Notes: a model not told the origin generated them from the letters alone. 64,000 bases of DNA from Haloparvum sedimenti (GCF_001462205.1 NZ_LKIR01000121.1:75862-139861), one strand, 5' to 3'. Counted from the first letter of the stretch, positions 33,555-42,968 are shown. Numbers and translations are program-made.

Positions 33555-35509
33555 GCGACCGCAAGGAGTTCCGCGACCTCGCGGAGCCGGCGGCCGCCCG
33601 CGAGGCCATCGCCTCGCTGGACCTCGCCCCGGAACCGGAGTCGGTCCCGCTCGAAGACGCTCGCGGGCGCGTCCTCGCGGAGCGGATCGACGCCGACCTC
33701 GACGTGCCGGGCTTCGACCGCGCGTCGATGGACGGCTACGCGGTGCGGGCCCGGGACACCTTCGGCGCCGACGAGGCGGACCCGGTCGAGCTCGACCTTA
33801 TCGGTGCGGTCCACGCCGGCTCGGAGCCCGACGTGACCGTCGAGTCGGAGACCTGCGCCGAGATCTCCACGGGCGCGGTGATGCCGCCGGGCGCCGACGC
33901 CGTGGTGATGGTCGAGCGCACGGACGAGGTTCGCGACGGAGCCGACGGTGACGGCGGAGACGTGGACGAGGCGGGTGACCCCGACCGCATCGCGTTTCGC
34001 ACCTCGGTCGCGCCCGGCGACCACGTGATGGTCGCGGGCGCGGACGTGGCGGCCGGCGCCCGCGCGCTCGGCCCCGGAACCCGGCTCACGCCGCGGGAGA
34101 TCGGCCTGCTGTCCGCGCTCGGGCGCGAGGCGGTGCCGGTCCGCGGGAAGCCGACGGTCGGCATCGTCTCGACCGGCGACGAGTTGGTCCGGCCCGGCGA
34201 GGAACTCGACTCCGCACGGGGACAGATCTACGACGTGAACTCGACGACGATCGCCGCGGGCGTCGAGGAGGCCGGCGGCGAGGCGAAGCTCTATCCGCAC
34301 GCCGGCGACGACTACGCGGAGATGGAGCGCCTGCTGACGCGGGCCGCCGACGAGTGCGACCTCGTGCTGTCGTCGGGGTCCACCTCCGCGAGCGCGGTCG
34401 ACGTGATCTACCGCGTCATCGAGGAGCGCGGCGACCTGCTGCTCCACGGCGTCGCGGTCAAGCCCGGCAAGCCGATGCTGATCGGGCGCCTCGACCGGTC
34501 GCCCGAGGCGGAGCGCGCGGGCGAGTCGGCGTACGTCGGCCTCCCCGGCTACCCCGTCTCCGCGCTCACCATCTTCCGGACGTTCGTCGCGCCGGCGGTC
34601 CGCGAGGCGGCGGGCCAGCCCGAGCCCGCGACCGCGACCGTGACCGCGCGGATGGCGGCCGGCGAGCGCTACGGCGAGGGGCGGCTCAGACTGATGCCAG
34701 TCGGCCTGCTGGAGCGGCCGGACGCCGCCCCGCTCGCGTACCCGGTCGACAAGGGATCCGGCGCGACGACGAGCCTCGTGGAGGCGGACGGCGTCGTCGC
34801 CGTGGACCCGGACACGGACTACCTCGGCGAGGGCGAGGCGGTCGAGGTGCAGCTGTTCTCGCCCGACGTGCGCCCGCCGACCCTGCTCGGCGTCGGCGAG
34901 GACGACCCCGCGCTCAACCGCCTGCTGGACGAGGTGGACCGCCCGCGGTACCTCCCCGTCGGCTCACGGGAGGGGCTCCGCCGGCTCCGGGACGGCCTAC
35001 CCGACATCGCGGTCACCGCGGGCCCGGTCGAGCGCGAGGTGGACGCCGTCGACCTCGGCGGGTGGACGCGCGAGTGGGGGCTCGTCGTCCCCGCCGGAAA
35101 TCCCGACGGCGTGGCCGGACTCGCAGACCTCGTCGACCGCGACCTCCGGTTCGTCAACCGGACGACCGACTCGGGACTCAGGACCAGCCTCGCGAACGAA
35201 CTGGCCGCGCTCGCCGAGGACCGGGGCGTCGAGCGCCGCGAGGTGACCGAGGCGGTCGACGGCTTCGACTTCGCGGTCCGGGCCTACGAGAGCCCCGCCA
35301 GAAAAGTGAGCGCAGGCGACGCAGACGCCGGCGTCGGGTTGCGAGCGACCGCGGAGAAACTCGGGCTCGGCTTCGTCCCGCTCGGCGAACAGGACGTGCG
35401 TGTCCACGCCAACCCCGACCGCGTCGGCGAGTCCGGCCTCGAAGCCCTCCGCGACGCGGTCGAGAACGCGGACGCGGTTCTCGACGACCTTCCCGGCTTC
35501 GGGCGCTGA
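33551..35509 (+). CDS. MoeA fused to a PBP-like ligand-binding domain
   Basis: 652 residues. Residues 1-410 repeat the MoeA architecture (VPGFDRASMDGYAVRA, STGDELVRPGEEL, SSGSTSASAVDVIY, KPGKPMLIGRL, LPGYPVSAL). Residues about 425-652 form a periplasmic-binding-protein-like domain (LLDEVDRPRYLPVGSREGLR, then VNRTTDSGLRTSLANELAAL, ending in a DRVGESGLEAL region). It lacks a signal peptide. Such fusions are known in archaea, and the extra domain may sense molybdate/tungstate or the cofactor. The tandem pair may divide Mo and W loading, which is inference. Confidence 0.9.
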   Translation: MSDRKEFRDLAEPAAAREAIASLDLAPEPESVPLEDARGRVLAERIDADLDVPGFDRASMDGYAVRARDTFGADEADPVELDLIGAVHAGSEPDVTVESETCAEISTGAVMPPGADAVVMVERTDEVRDGADGDGGDVDEAGDPDRIAFRTSVAPGDHVMVAGADVAAGARALGPGTRLTPREIGLLSALGREAVPVRGKPTVGIVSTGDELVRPGEELDSARGQIYDVNSTTIAAGVEEAGGEAKLYPHAGDDYAEMERLLTRAADECDLVLSSGSTSASAVDVIYRVIEERGDLLLHGVAVKPGKPMLIGRLDRSPEAERAGESAYVGLPGYPVSALTIFRTFVAPAVREAAGQPEPATATVTARMAAGERYGEGRLRLMPVGLLERPDAAPLAYPVDKGSGATTSLVEADGVVAVDPDTDYLGEGEAVEVQLFSPDVRPPTLLGVGEDDPALNRLLDEVDRPRYLPVGSREGLRRLRDGLPDIAVTAGPVEREVDAVDLGGWTREWGLVVPAGNPDGVAGLADLVDRDLRFVNRTTDSGLRTSLANELAALAEDRGVERREVTEAVDGFDFAVRAYESPARKVSAGDADAGVGLRATAEKLGLGFVPLGEQDVRVHANPDRVGESGLEALRDAVENADAVLDDLPGFGR

Positions 35510-35534
35510 CCGGCGGCGCCGTCCGACCCTCCTC

Positions 35535-35996
35535 TCAATCCTCGCGGAACAGCCGGAACGACCCCTGTCCGACGACCACCTCGCGCGTCTCGCCGTTCGC
35601 GGTGCTGGTGACGCGCATGTCGCTGACGCCGATGGAGCCGCCCGCGCGCACCACCTCGGCCTCCGCTCGGAGGTCGCCGGTCGCGGGTCTGAGGTAGTTC
35701 ACGTTGAGGTTCACCGTCGCGACGCCGCCGTCCAGAGGATCCGGGAACGCCGTCCGCTGGACCAGTCCGCCCGCGGTGTCGATGAGCGTCGCCGCGACGC
35801 CGCCGTGGATCGTCTCCCCGTCGCTGTTCGTGAGCTTGTCGTCGTAGGGGATCGTGAGGACGATCCGGCCGCGCTCGACCGACTCGACGCCCGTGTTCAG
35901 CCACGAGAGGTAGCCGTGCTCCGCCTCGATCCGCTCCTCCAGAAACGCCGCCGCGTCGTCCGGCAGCGGGGGCAGGTCCGCTGGATCCTGACTCAT
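35535..35996 (-). CDS. PaaI-family thioesterase (hot-dog fold)
   Basis: 153 residues. The central block DGETIHGGVAATLIDTAGGL contains the conserved HGG and the catalytic Asp of acyl-CoA thioesterases of the PaaI/4HBT group. It is followed by VNLNVNYLRPATGDLRAEAE. It hydrolyses some acyl-CoA; the substrate is unknown. The ATG at 35996 (MSQDPADLPPL) is preferred to a GTG at 36005, because a TATA-like GAGTTACAAGC near 36028 places the transcript start between them. The next 265 bases (35997-36261) hold no gene I can support. Confidence 0.85.
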   Translation of the reverse strand: MSQDPADLPPLPDDAAAFLEERIEAEHGYLSWLNTGVESVERGRIVLTIPYDDKLTNSDGETIHGGVAATLIDTAGGLVQRTAFPDPLDGGVATVNLNVNYLRPATGDLRAEAEVVRAGGSIGVSDMRVTSTANGETREVVVGQGSFRLFRED

Positions 35997-36261
35997 GCCT
36001 TCCACCTCTGCGGCGGCCGGCTTGTAACTCCGGGGATCGCGGCGAACGGTCGGAGAGTTGTCGGCCGAACCTTTTCAGCGATGACGCCGCAGACGCCCCA
36101 TGACCTGACGACGCACTCCGCGGCGAACTCAGCGGGCGTCCGACGCACCGCCGCGGAGCCATGATCCACGAGACCGTCCGACAGCTCAGGTTCGAGCGCG
36201 CCGGCTGTTCGCCATTTTCTGTCTCCCGTAGCGACTGCGTCGTCGCTGCGTCGGCCTCCGT

Positions 36262-37173
36262 CTATCGCCCCACGCCGAACCGCACCGGGTCGTCCGTCGG
36301 CGCGACCCGCACGCGGACCTCGTCGCCCACCGTCAGCGGTGCCTCCGGGAGCACCAGCTTGACGCCGAGCCGCTCCCGCGACGCGAACAGCGACAGCCCC
36401 GCCGCCGGCTCGCCGTTCGCACTGATCGCCACCGGCTTCCACCGCACGTGGCGGCCGTCCGCGACGCCCACGCGTTCGTCGAGGAGAGAGAGCTCCACGT
36501 CGCGTTCGCGGGTCGACGCCGTATCGCCCGCGACCGTGCCGAGCGCGCCGCCGCCCGCGTAGTGCCGGAGCCCGCCGTCCAGCGGGACGCCCTCGTCGCT
36601 CGCCAGCGCCGCGAACCGATCGCCCGGCGCGGGGTGTGTCGGCGCGTCCAGCACCGCGTGCGTCGGCCCGGTCTCCACGACGCGGCCGGTGCCGTCCCAC
36701 GCGGCCGTCGCCACGTCGACGCCGAGGTCGACCGGGAGCGACCCGCTCGCTCGGTAGGGGTTTTCGTCGGCCGGACGGAATCCGAGGTGAACGTGTCTGT
36801 CCACCCACTGGCCGAAGAACCCGGACCGCACCATCGGGCCGAGACGGTCGCCGACCGAGACCCGGTCACCGGGTTCGACCGTCGGATCGACGTGGAGCAC
36901 CCGCGCCAGCAGGTCGCCCTCGACGCCCGCCGCCGCGGCCCACTCCGGGTCCACGTCGATCACGATCAGGTGGTCTCGCTCCGCAGCGTACGAGCGGTCC
37001 GGACAGCCCACGGTCCGCGTCTCGCGCACCACGCCCGCGACCGGAGAGGTCCCGCCGTCGCCGGCGGGATAGAGGTCTACCGCGTGCCCGCGGTCGTGGG
37101 CCGGGTACGGCGAGTTGTACAGCGAGAAGCGCGGGTAGCGCGCCAGCACCTCGCCAGACAGCGTGACCCTCAT
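36262..37173 (-). CDS. M23/LytM-like metallopeptidase-fold protein
   Basis: 303 residues. The N-terminal half has the ligand pattern of lysostaphin-type (M23) peptidases: [15 protein letters not shown] (His and Asp near residues 30-33), a central block [15 protein letters not shown], and VDRHVHLGF with the His-x-His pair near residues 124-126. The C-terminal half is a beta-rich domain of unknown role. There is no signal peptide or membrane anchor, and archaea lack peptidoglycan, so a classical cell-wall hydrolase role is unlikely. ATG at 37173. Alone between a thioesterase and a divergent lipoate ligase-like gene. Confidence 0.72.
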   Translation of the reverse strand: MRVTLSGEVLARYPRFSLYNSPYPAHDRGHAVDLYPAGDGGTSPVAGVVRETRTVGCPDRSYAAERDHLIVIDVDPEWAAAAGVEGDLLARVLHVDPTVEPGDRVSVGDRLGPMVRSGFFGQWVDRHVHLGFRPADENPYRASGSLPVDLGVDVATAAWDGTGRVVETGPTHAVLDAPTHPAPGDRFAALASDEGVPLDGGLRHYAGGGALGTVAGDTASTRERDVELSLLDERVGVADGRHVRWKPVAISANGEPAAGLSLFASRERLGVKLVLPEAPLTVGDEVRVRVAPTDDPVRFGVGR

Positions 37174-37253
37174 CGCTCGGGTCTCCGGACCGGGTCGGCA
37201 AAGCGGCGTCGGTCCCCGGCCCGTTTTTGTCGATCGGTCGCCGAGGAGGAGTC

Positions 37254-37973
37254 ATGCGCGTGGTTCGAGGCCGTGCCGAGACGCCGGACGCGGACCGCAA
37301 GGCGACGGCCGCCATGCTGTCCGCGACCGCCGCGGACGGGACCGCGCGGGTCCGCGTTCGCGCGCCGCACCGACAGGTCGCGTTCGGGCGGCGCGACGCC
37401 CGGGAGGAAGGGTTCTCGGGGGCACGAGCGGCGGCGCTGGAGCGCGGCTACGAGACGGTCGAGCGGAGCGTCGGCGGCCGCGCGGTCGCGTACACCGGGG
37501 AGACACTGGCGTTCGCGGTCGCGGTCCCGCTTGCGGAGATGCGGGAAGGACTCGACGAGCGCTACGCGACTGCCACCGAGACGCTTCTGGAGACTCTCCA
37601 CGGCCTCGGCGCGGACGTGACGCGCGGCGAGCCGGCGGCGTCCTTCTGTCCCGGCGACCACTCCGTCCGGGTCGCGGACGGCGGCAAGGTCGCCGGACTG
37701 GCACAGCGCGTGCAGAAGGACGCCGCGCTCGTGTCCGGCTGTCTGGTCGTCGTCGAAAGCGACAAATCGGCCGTCGCGGACGTGTTGACACCGGTGTACG
37801 ACGCCCTCTGCGTCCCCTTCGACCCCGAGAGCGTCGGGAGCCTCGCCGCGGCGGGCGGACCGTCCGACCCCGACCGCGTCGCACGGGCGCTGGAGACGGC
37901 GTTCGCCGAAGGTCCGTGGGGAGACGGGACGCCGACGGAGACCATCGCCGTCGACGTCCTCCCGGAGAAATAA
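37254..37973 (+). CDS. lipoate--protein ligase family protein (LplA/BPL fold)
   Basis: 239 residues of the biotin/lipoate ligase superfamily. The conserved lysine of the active site is in [20 protein letters not shown] (about residues 143-160), preceded by [12 protein letters not shown], in place of the usual acyl-adenylate loop sequence. It would attach lipoate or octanoate to carrier proteins, complementing lipoyl synthase (lipA) in this same window. It could also be an octanoyltransferase-type member; sequence alone does not separate these. ATG at 37254. Confidence 0.82.
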   Translation: MRVVRGRAETPDADRKATAAMLSATAADGTARVRVRAPHRQVAFGRRDAREEGFSGARAAALERGYETVERSVGGRAVAYTGETLAFAVAVPLAEMREGLDERYATATETLLETLHGLGADVTRGEPAASFCPGDHSVRVADGGKVAGLAQRVQKDAALVSGCLVVVESDKSAVADVLTPVYDALCVPFDPESVGSLAAAGGPSDPDRVARALETAFAEGPWGDGTPTETIAVDVLPEK

Positions 37974-38030
37974 AGAGCGGCTGCGCTGGGTTCGGAACTC
38001 CCGCCCTGCCCGGGGACAAAAAGGACTTGG

Positions 38031-38100
38031 CCGCGACCGGGACAGAAACAGCCCAGCCACGACCGGGACAGAAACAGCCAGCCACGACCGGGACAGAAAC
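38031..38100 (+). repeat. 25-bp tandem repeat, about three units
   Basis: Units have the form GACCGGGACAGAAACAGCC plus AGCCAC. Copies begin near 38034, 38060 and 38085 (one has an extra base and the last is truncated). The array fills part of the 200-base spacer between the lipoate ligase-like gene and rps6e. Confidence 0.8.
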
Positions 38101-38141
38101 CCCTCCGTGCGGACGGCTCCCGTGCGGCCGCGGATCCGACG

Positions 38142-38149
38142 TACTTTTA
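38142..38149 (+). promoter_or_regulatory. TATA box for rps6e
   Basis: TACTTTTA is centred about 28 bases before the ATG at 38174, predicting a near-leaderless ribosomal-protein transcript. Confidence 0.5.
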
Positions 38150-38173
38150 CTCGGCCGGGCTGTCGTTTCCCGC

Positions 38174-38572
38174 ATGGCAGAATTCCAGGTCGTCGTCGCC
38201 GACCCCGACACCGGCGCGACGTTCCAGCGCGAGGTCGACGGACAGGACGCCAATCGGTTTCTCGGACTGAGCCTCGGTGACGAGGCCGACGGGGCCGCGG
38301 TCGGCCTCGACGGCTTCACGGTCGAGATCACCGGCGGTTCGGACGAAACCGGGCGGCCGATGCGCGCGGACGTCCCCGGCACGAGCCTGAAGGAGCTCCT
38401 CCTCGAGGGCGGCGTCGGCTACGAGCCGTCCCGCGAGGGCGAGCGCAAGCGAGTCACGGTCCGCGGCGCCGAGGTCGCCGAGGACGTGGCCCAGATCAAC
38501 GTGAAGGTCGTCGAGGGCGAGGGCGACGTGGCCGCCGCGCTCGGCGAGGGCGACGACGGCGACGAGGAGTAG
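38174..38572 (+). CDS. rps6e: 30S ribosomal protein S6e
   Basis: 132 residues. [52 protein letters not shown] and [20 protein letters not shown] are the S6e signature order. The C-terminal tail is acidic, as common in halophiles. ATG at 38174. Followed after 16 bases by an unknown gene in the same direction. Confidence 0.94.
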   Translation: MAEFQVVVADPDTGATFQREVDGQDANRFLGLSLGDEADGAAVGLDGFTVEITGGSDETGRPMRADVPGTSLKELLLEGGVGYEPSREGERKRVTVRGAEVAEDVAQINVKVVEGEGDVAAALGEGDDGDEE

Positions 38573-38588
38573 CCGACCCACCTTTTCG

Positions 38589-39056
38589 ATGGCGCGCGTC
38601 ACCTCCGACGACGAGAGCGTCGCGTCCGTCCGCGTGACGGTCGCCCGCAGCGGCGGTACCCGGAAGCCCTGCGTGCGCCTCCCGAGCGACGGCGAACTCG
38701 ACCGTCGCGTCGAGTCCGGGTCCGCGGACGCGCTGGGGCTCTCGGACGGCGATCTCGTCCGGCTGATCGTCGACCGCGAGACGTACCACGCGCGGATCGT
38801 CTCGGACGCGAGCGGTCGCCTGATCCGCGGCGCCTACGACAACCGACGGCTCGCGCGGACCCCCGGCGAGGGCGAGAACCGCCTCGTCGCGTGGCTCCGT
38901 GAGCACGACCGCGAGGAGGACGATTCCCTGCTGCTCGACGTCGTGGAGTCGGGCGACGCCTACGGGCTCCGGCTGCCGGGCGAGCGCGCGGTCTACGACG
39001 TGGACGCCGGGCCGAGCGGGTCGCTGGCGGACATCGCGCGGGACCTCGACGGCTGA
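38589..39056 (+). CDS. conserved haloarchaeal protein of unknown function
   Basis: 155 residues, not assigned. N-terminal RVTVARSGGTRKPCVRLPSD, then ALGLSDGDLVRLIVDRETYH, which resembles a small beta-barrel like an AbrB- or SpoVT-type swapped-hairpin DNA-binding domain. The second half is acidic with VAWLREHDREEDDSLLLDVV. No membrane segments. Only 16 bases after rps6e, so probably co-transcribed with it. Function unknown; the DNA-binding suggestion is weak. Confidence 0.7.
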   Translation: MARVTSDDESVASVRVTVARSGGTRKPCVRLPSDGELDRRVESGSADALGLSDGDLVRLIVDRETYHARIVSDASGRLIRGAYDNRRLARTPGEGENRLVAWLREHDREEDDSLLLDVVESGDAYGLRLPGERAVYDVDAGPSGSLADIARDLDG

Positions 39057-39115
39057 GTCCGCTCGGCCGACCGCGGCTCCGAACTCCTTAATCCGCCGCG
39101 GCCCTCAGGGCGCGT

Positions 39116-40201
39116 ATGAAGCAGGTCGACGCGGATCTGTCGACGCTCGACCGGGCGATCCTCAACGCCTTTCAGGGGGGATTCCCGGTCGTCGAGCGGC
39201 CCTTCGAGCCCGCGGCGGCCGCGCTCCGGGAGCGCGGCGTCGAGGTGACGGGGCCGGAGCTCTGCGAGCGCGTGCGCGAACTGGACGACGAGGGCGTCCT
39301 CTCGCGGTTCGGCGCGCTCGTCAACGCCGAGGAGATCGGTGGCGCCGCGTCGCTGGTGGCGATGCACGCCCCCGAGGAGCGCTACGACGAGGTCGCGGAG
39401 ACCGTGAACGACTTCGTCGAGGTCGCGCACAACTACGAGCGCGAGCACCCGCACCTCAACATGTGGTTCGTCGTCTCGGTGGCGGACCACCCCGATCCCG
39501 AGAAGGACGGCGCGGACCGCGTCGCGGAGGTGCTCGCGGAGATCGAGGCCGAGACCGGACAGGAGACGTACAACCTACCCAAGGTGCAGGAGTTCCACGT
39601 CGGCGCGAAGTTCCTCCTCGACGGACCGGTTCCGGACGGCGACGTGGACCTCTCGGAGCTCGGTCCCGCGGTCGAACCCTCGGGACGGGACGCGCTGACG
39701 CCCGCGGAGCGCGACCTCGTCGTGGAGATCCAGGGCGGGCTCCCGATAACGGAGACGCCCTACGCGGACGTGGCGGCGGCGGTCGGCGCCGAGACCGAGT
39801 GGGTCGTGGAGACGATAAAGCGGTTCGACGCGGAGGGGAAGGTCCGCCGCGTCGGCGTCATCCCGAACCACTACGCGCTCGGCTACACCGAGAACGGGAT
39901 GACGGTCTGGAACGTCCCCGACGAGGTGCTCGAGGAGGTCGGTCCGGTCGTCGCCGACCTGGAGTTCGTCACTCACTGCTACGAGCGGCCGCGCCACGAC
40001 GGCGTCTGGCCGTACAACTTCTTCGCGATGACCCACGGGCGCTCGGAGGCGGAGAGCGACCGACGAGTCCAGCAGGTAAAAGAGCTGATGGACGATTACT
40101 GGGACGTGAGCGACGAGGACTGGGACACGCTGTTCTCGACGCGGATCCTGAAGAAGACGGGGATCCGGATCGACGAGCGCGCGAGTTCGAACACGGCCTG
40201 A
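39116..40201 (+). CDS. siroheme decarboxylase, fused A and B subunits (AhbAB, Lrp/AsnC fold)
   Basis: 361 residues made of two consecutive AsnC/Lrp-like units: about 1-190 (LDRAILNAFQGGFPVVERPF ... HNYEREHPHLNMWFVV) and 200-361 (ERDLVVEIQGGLPITETPYA ... THCYERPRHDGVWPYNFFAM). The VAHNYERE/THCYERPR and NMWFVV/PYNFFAM pairs are typical of AhbA/AhbB and NirDL. These proteins decarboxylate siroheme to didecarboxysiroheme in the alternative heme pathway, rather than acting as regulators. Here the two subunits are one polypeptide. It starts the heme gene cluster and is followed by precorrin-2 dehydrogenase. Confidence 0.88.
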   Translation: MKQVDADLSTLDRAILNAFQGGFPVVERPFEPAAAALRERGVEVTGPELCERVRELDDEGVLSRFGALVNAEEIGGAASLVAMHAPEERYDEVAETVNDFVEVAHNYEREHPHLNMWFVVSVADHPDPEKDGADRVAEVLAEIEAETGQETYNLPKVQEFHVGAKFLLDGPVPDGDVDLSELGPAVEPSGRDALTPAERDLVVEIQGGLPITETPYADVAAAVGAETEWVVETIKRFDAEGKVRRVGVIPNHYALGYTENGMTVWNVPDEVLEEVGPVVADLEFVTHCYERPRHDGVWPYNFFAMTHGRSEAESDRRVQQVKELMDDYWDVSDEDWDTLFSTRILKKTGIRIDERASSNTA

Positions 40202-40226
40202 TCCCCCTCGGAGTTCTCCGACATCC

Positions 40227-40904
40227 ATGATTCCCCTGTTCCACGACTTCGACGGCGAGACCGTGCTGGTGGTCGGCGGCGGGAGCGTCGCGACCCGGAA
40301 GGTCCGCCGCTTCGCGTCGGAAGCGTCGGTAATCGTCGTGAGTCCGGCCTTTTCGGACGCGCTGCGGGAAATGTCGACCGACGGGGTCGACGACGGCGAT
40401 GCCGGGACCGTCGACCTGATCCGCGAGGCCCCAGACGCCGACGCGGTCGGCGAGTGGGTCGAGCGGACCGACCCGGCGCTGGTGGTCGCGGCGACGGACG
40501 ACCCCGCGGTCAACGCGGCGGCGGAGGCGGCCGCGCGGGCGGCGGGCGCGCTGGTCAACCGGACGGACGAGGCCGGCGGGCGCGACGCGGGGAGCGTCGT
40601 GGTCCCCGCGACGGTCGCGGACGACCCGGTGACGGTGGCCGTCTCGACGGGCGGGACCAGTCCGGCGCTCGCGAAGCACCTCCGCGAGCGCATCGAGGCG
40701 GAACTCGAGGGCGCGGGGGCGATGGCGACGCTGACCGGCGAGATCCGCGCGGAGCTGAAGGCAGCGGGCGTCGACCCCGAGACGCGGCGGGACGCGGTCC
40801 GCGCCGTCGTGCGGTCGGGGCCGGTTTGGAAGGCTTTACAAGCGGGCGACGCAAACGCTCGGGAAGAAGCCAACAGGGTGGTCCAGGAGACGTGCAACGC
40901 ATGA
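40227..40904 (+). CDS. precorrin-2 dehydrogenase / sirohydrochlorin ferrochelatase-like
   Basis: 225 residues, CysG N-terminal/Met8p type. It begins MIPLFHDFDGETVLVVGGGS with the NAD-binding VVGGGSVATRK, continues with VVAATDDPAVNAAAE, and then SVVVPATVADDPVTVAVSTG and GTSPALAKHLRERIE. It oxidises precorrin-2 to sirohydrochlorin with NAD and may insert iron to give siroheme, the substrate of the preceding AhbAB protein. ATG at 40227. Its TGA overlaps the hemA start by 4 bases, showing coupled translation. Confidence 0.92.
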   Translation: MIPLFHDFDGETVLVVGGGSVATRKVRRFASEASVIVVSPAFSDALREMSTDGVDDGDAGTVDLIREAPDADAVGEWVERTDPALVVAATDDPAVNAAAEAAARAAGALVNRTDEAGGRDAGSVVVPATVADDPVTVAVSTGGTSPALAKHLRERIEAELEGAGAMATLTGEIRAELKAAGVDPETRRDAVRAVVRSGPVWKALQAGDANAREEANRVVQETCNA

Positions 40905-42220
40905 TCGACACCGGCGTAATCACGGGCGTCAGCGTTGCTCACACCCGGGCGTCGGTCGACGAGATCGACGCCGCGGGCGGCGACTCGGTCCGCGCGACGG
41001 TCTCCGACCTGCTCGCCCGTGAGGGCGTCTCGGAGGCGTACGCGGTCTCCACGTGCAACCGCTCGGAGGCGTACGTCGTCACCGACAGGGCCGCCGACGG
41101 CACCGCGGCGCTCTCGGCGTTCGCTCCGGAGGTGCGCGAGGGCGCCATCAGACACCTCGACCACGAGGAGAGCCTCCGCCACCTGATGCGGGTCGCGGCC
41201 GGACTGGAGTCGCTCGTGCTCGGCGAGGACCAGATCCTCGGCCAAGTGCGGACCGCCTACGAGGAGTCGCGATCCGCGGGTGGCATCGGCCCGATGCTGG
41301 AGGAGAGCGTCACGAAGGCCATCCACGTCGGCGAGCGCGCCCGCACGGAGACTGCGATCAACGAGGGCGTCGTCTCGCTCGGCTCCGCGGCCGTCGAACT
41401 CGCCGCCCGCGAACTGGATCTGGCCGGCGCGACCGCGGTCGTCGTCGGCGCCGGCGAGATGGGGACGCTCGCGGCGCGCGCGCTCGCGGACACTCCGACC
41501 GCGGATGTCGTCGTCGCCAATCGAACCGTCCCGCACGCCGAACACGTCGCCGGCGAGGTCGAGACGGACGCGCGCGCGGTCCCGCTCTCGGAGCTGGTCG
41601 AGGTGATCCCGACCGCGGATCTGGTGATCAGCGCGACGGGCGCCCCGGAGCCGGTCCTCGGCCGCGGCGACCTGATCGACGCGGGCGAGGTCGTCTGCAT
41701 CGACATCGCGCAGCCGCGCGACGTGGAGTCGGCGGCCGACGAGCTCGACGGCGTCACGCTGTACGACATCGACGCGCTGGAGTCGGTCACGCGCCGGACC
41801 CGCGAACAGCGCGAGGCGGAGGCTCGCGCGGTCGAGACGATGATCGACGACGAGCTGGACCGCCTGCTCGACTCGTTCAAGCGCAAGCGCGCCGACGAGG
41901 TCATCTCCGCGATGTACGCGGGTGCGGAGCGCACCAAGGCCCGCGAGGTCGACACGGCACTCACCAAACTGGAGACGCAGGGGGGGCTCACCGCCGAGCA
42001 GCGCGAAACCGTCGAGGCGCTCGCGGACGCGCTCGTCGGCCAACTGCTCGCGGCGCCCACGAAGTCGCTCCGCGACGCCGCCGGCGAGGACGACTGGACC
42101 ACCATTCAGACCGCGCTCCGCCTGTTCGACCCGGAGTTCGACGCGCCGCCCGAGACCCCCGGCGAGGAGAGCGACGCCGAGCAGCCCCCCGAGGGGCTGG
42201 TCGAGAAACTGGACGACTGA
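40901..42220 (+). CDS. hemA: glutamyl-tRNA reductase
   Basis: 439 residues. Reduces glutamyl-tRNA to glutamate-1-semialdehyde, first committed step of tetrapyrrole synthesis. The catalytic cysteine is in AVSTCNRSEAYVV (about residue 50). The NADPH-binding domain has AVVVGAGEMGTLAARAL and the linker ENERGY-type region has SLVLGEDQILGQV. The C-terminal dimerisation helix includes RRTREQREAEA. The Glu/Asp-rich tail is haloadaptation. ATG at 40901 overlaps the end of the precorrin-2 dehydrogenase gene. The three genes form one pathway unit. Confidence 0.94.
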   Translation: MIDTGVITGVSVAHTRASVDEIDAAGGDSVRATVSDLLAREGVSEAYAVSTCNRSEAYVVTDRAADGTAALSAFAPEVREGAIRHLDHEESLRHLMRVAAGLESLVLGEDQILGQVRTAYEESRSAGGIGPMLEESVTKAIHVGERARTETAINEGVVSLGSAAVELAARELDLAGATAVVVGAGEMGTLAARALADTPTADVVVANRTVPHAEHVAGEVETDARAVPLSELVEVIPTADLVISATGAPEPVLGRGDLIDAGEVVCIDIAQPRDVESAADELDGVTLYDIDALESVTRRTREQREAEARAVETMIDDELDRLLDSFKRKRADEVISAMYAGAERTKAREVDTALTKLETQGGLTAEQRETVEALADALVGQLLAAPTKSLRDAAGEDDWTTIQTALRLFDPEFDAPPETPGEESDAEQPPEGLVEKLDD

Positions 42221-42467
42221 GCGGAAGGCGCAGGGTACCGTTATCTCGACGGTTTCGGCGTCGAGACCGGCTCAGGTATTGCGGTCCGCCGGCGGCCCCT
42301 CCGCGGCGAACGGTTTTCCCGGAGAAGGCAGAACTCCCGCCGCGAGTGCAGTTCGATAGCCCCGATGTGCGGCGCGTACCCCGTGGGACAGGGCATTCGG
42401 ACGCGGGTTCGCGGGGGGGGACGCCCGGATCGGTGAGGCTTTTCTTCGATGAGCATCAGGGGCGGGC

Positions 42468-42968
42468 ATGGTCAGGCGCCGCGTCTACACGAGCCTGTAC
42501 GCGAGCCTGCTTTTCACCGTGCTCGGGCTGGTCGCATGGGCGACCGGACAGGCGTTCGTCTTTCCGAGTCTGGGCCCGTCCGCGTACCTCCTCGCGTTCG
42601 ATCGTCGGGCCGACCGTGCGCGGAGCTATCGGGTCGTCTGGAGCCACTTCATCGGCGCAGCCGCGGGGCTGCTGGCGTACTCGCTCATCGCGGAGGGCGT
42701 CGCGCTCACCGCGTCCACGCCGCCGTTCTCGCCCGCGGGGCTCCGACTGGCCGCCTCCGGCGTCGTCTCCATCGCGCTGACCTCCTGGGCGATGATCGCG
42801 ACCGACGCCAACCACGCGCCCGCCTGCGCGACGACGCTCATCGTCTCGCTCGGATTGCTCTCGACGCCGCGGGCCGCCGCGGTCATCGTCGCCGCGGTCG
42901 TCCTGCTCGTCGCGATCCACCACGCGGTCGTCGCAGCTGCCGGAACCATCCGTACACGCTTGGAGTGA
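42468..42968 (+). CDS. HPP-family membrane protein
   Basis: 166 residues with four to five hydrophobic helices. FVFPSLGPSAYLLAFD holds the core Pro-Ser-Leu-Gly-Pro-Ser-Ala stretch, and AMIATDANHAPACATTLIVS matches the conserved C-terminal block of HPP proteins. Some relatives are nitrite transporters; here the substrate is unknown. ATG at 42468. A T-rich stretch at 42440-42446 may be its promoter. The 247-base spacer before it (42221-42467) contains no gene I can support. Confidence 0.8.
   Translation: MVRRRVYTSLYASLLFTVLGLVAWATGQAFVFPSLGPSAYLLAFDRRADRARSYRVVWSHFIGAAAGLLAYSLIAEGVALTASTPPFSPAGLRLAASGVVSIALTSWAMIATDANHAPACATTLIVSLGLLSTPRAAAVIVAAVVLLVAIHHAVVAAAGTIRTRLE

Noticed and set aside
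39116-40201. AsnC-family transcription regulator
   Set aside because: The double unit, the AhbA/AhbB motifs and the heme-gene neighbours fit siroheme decarboxylase better than a regulator.
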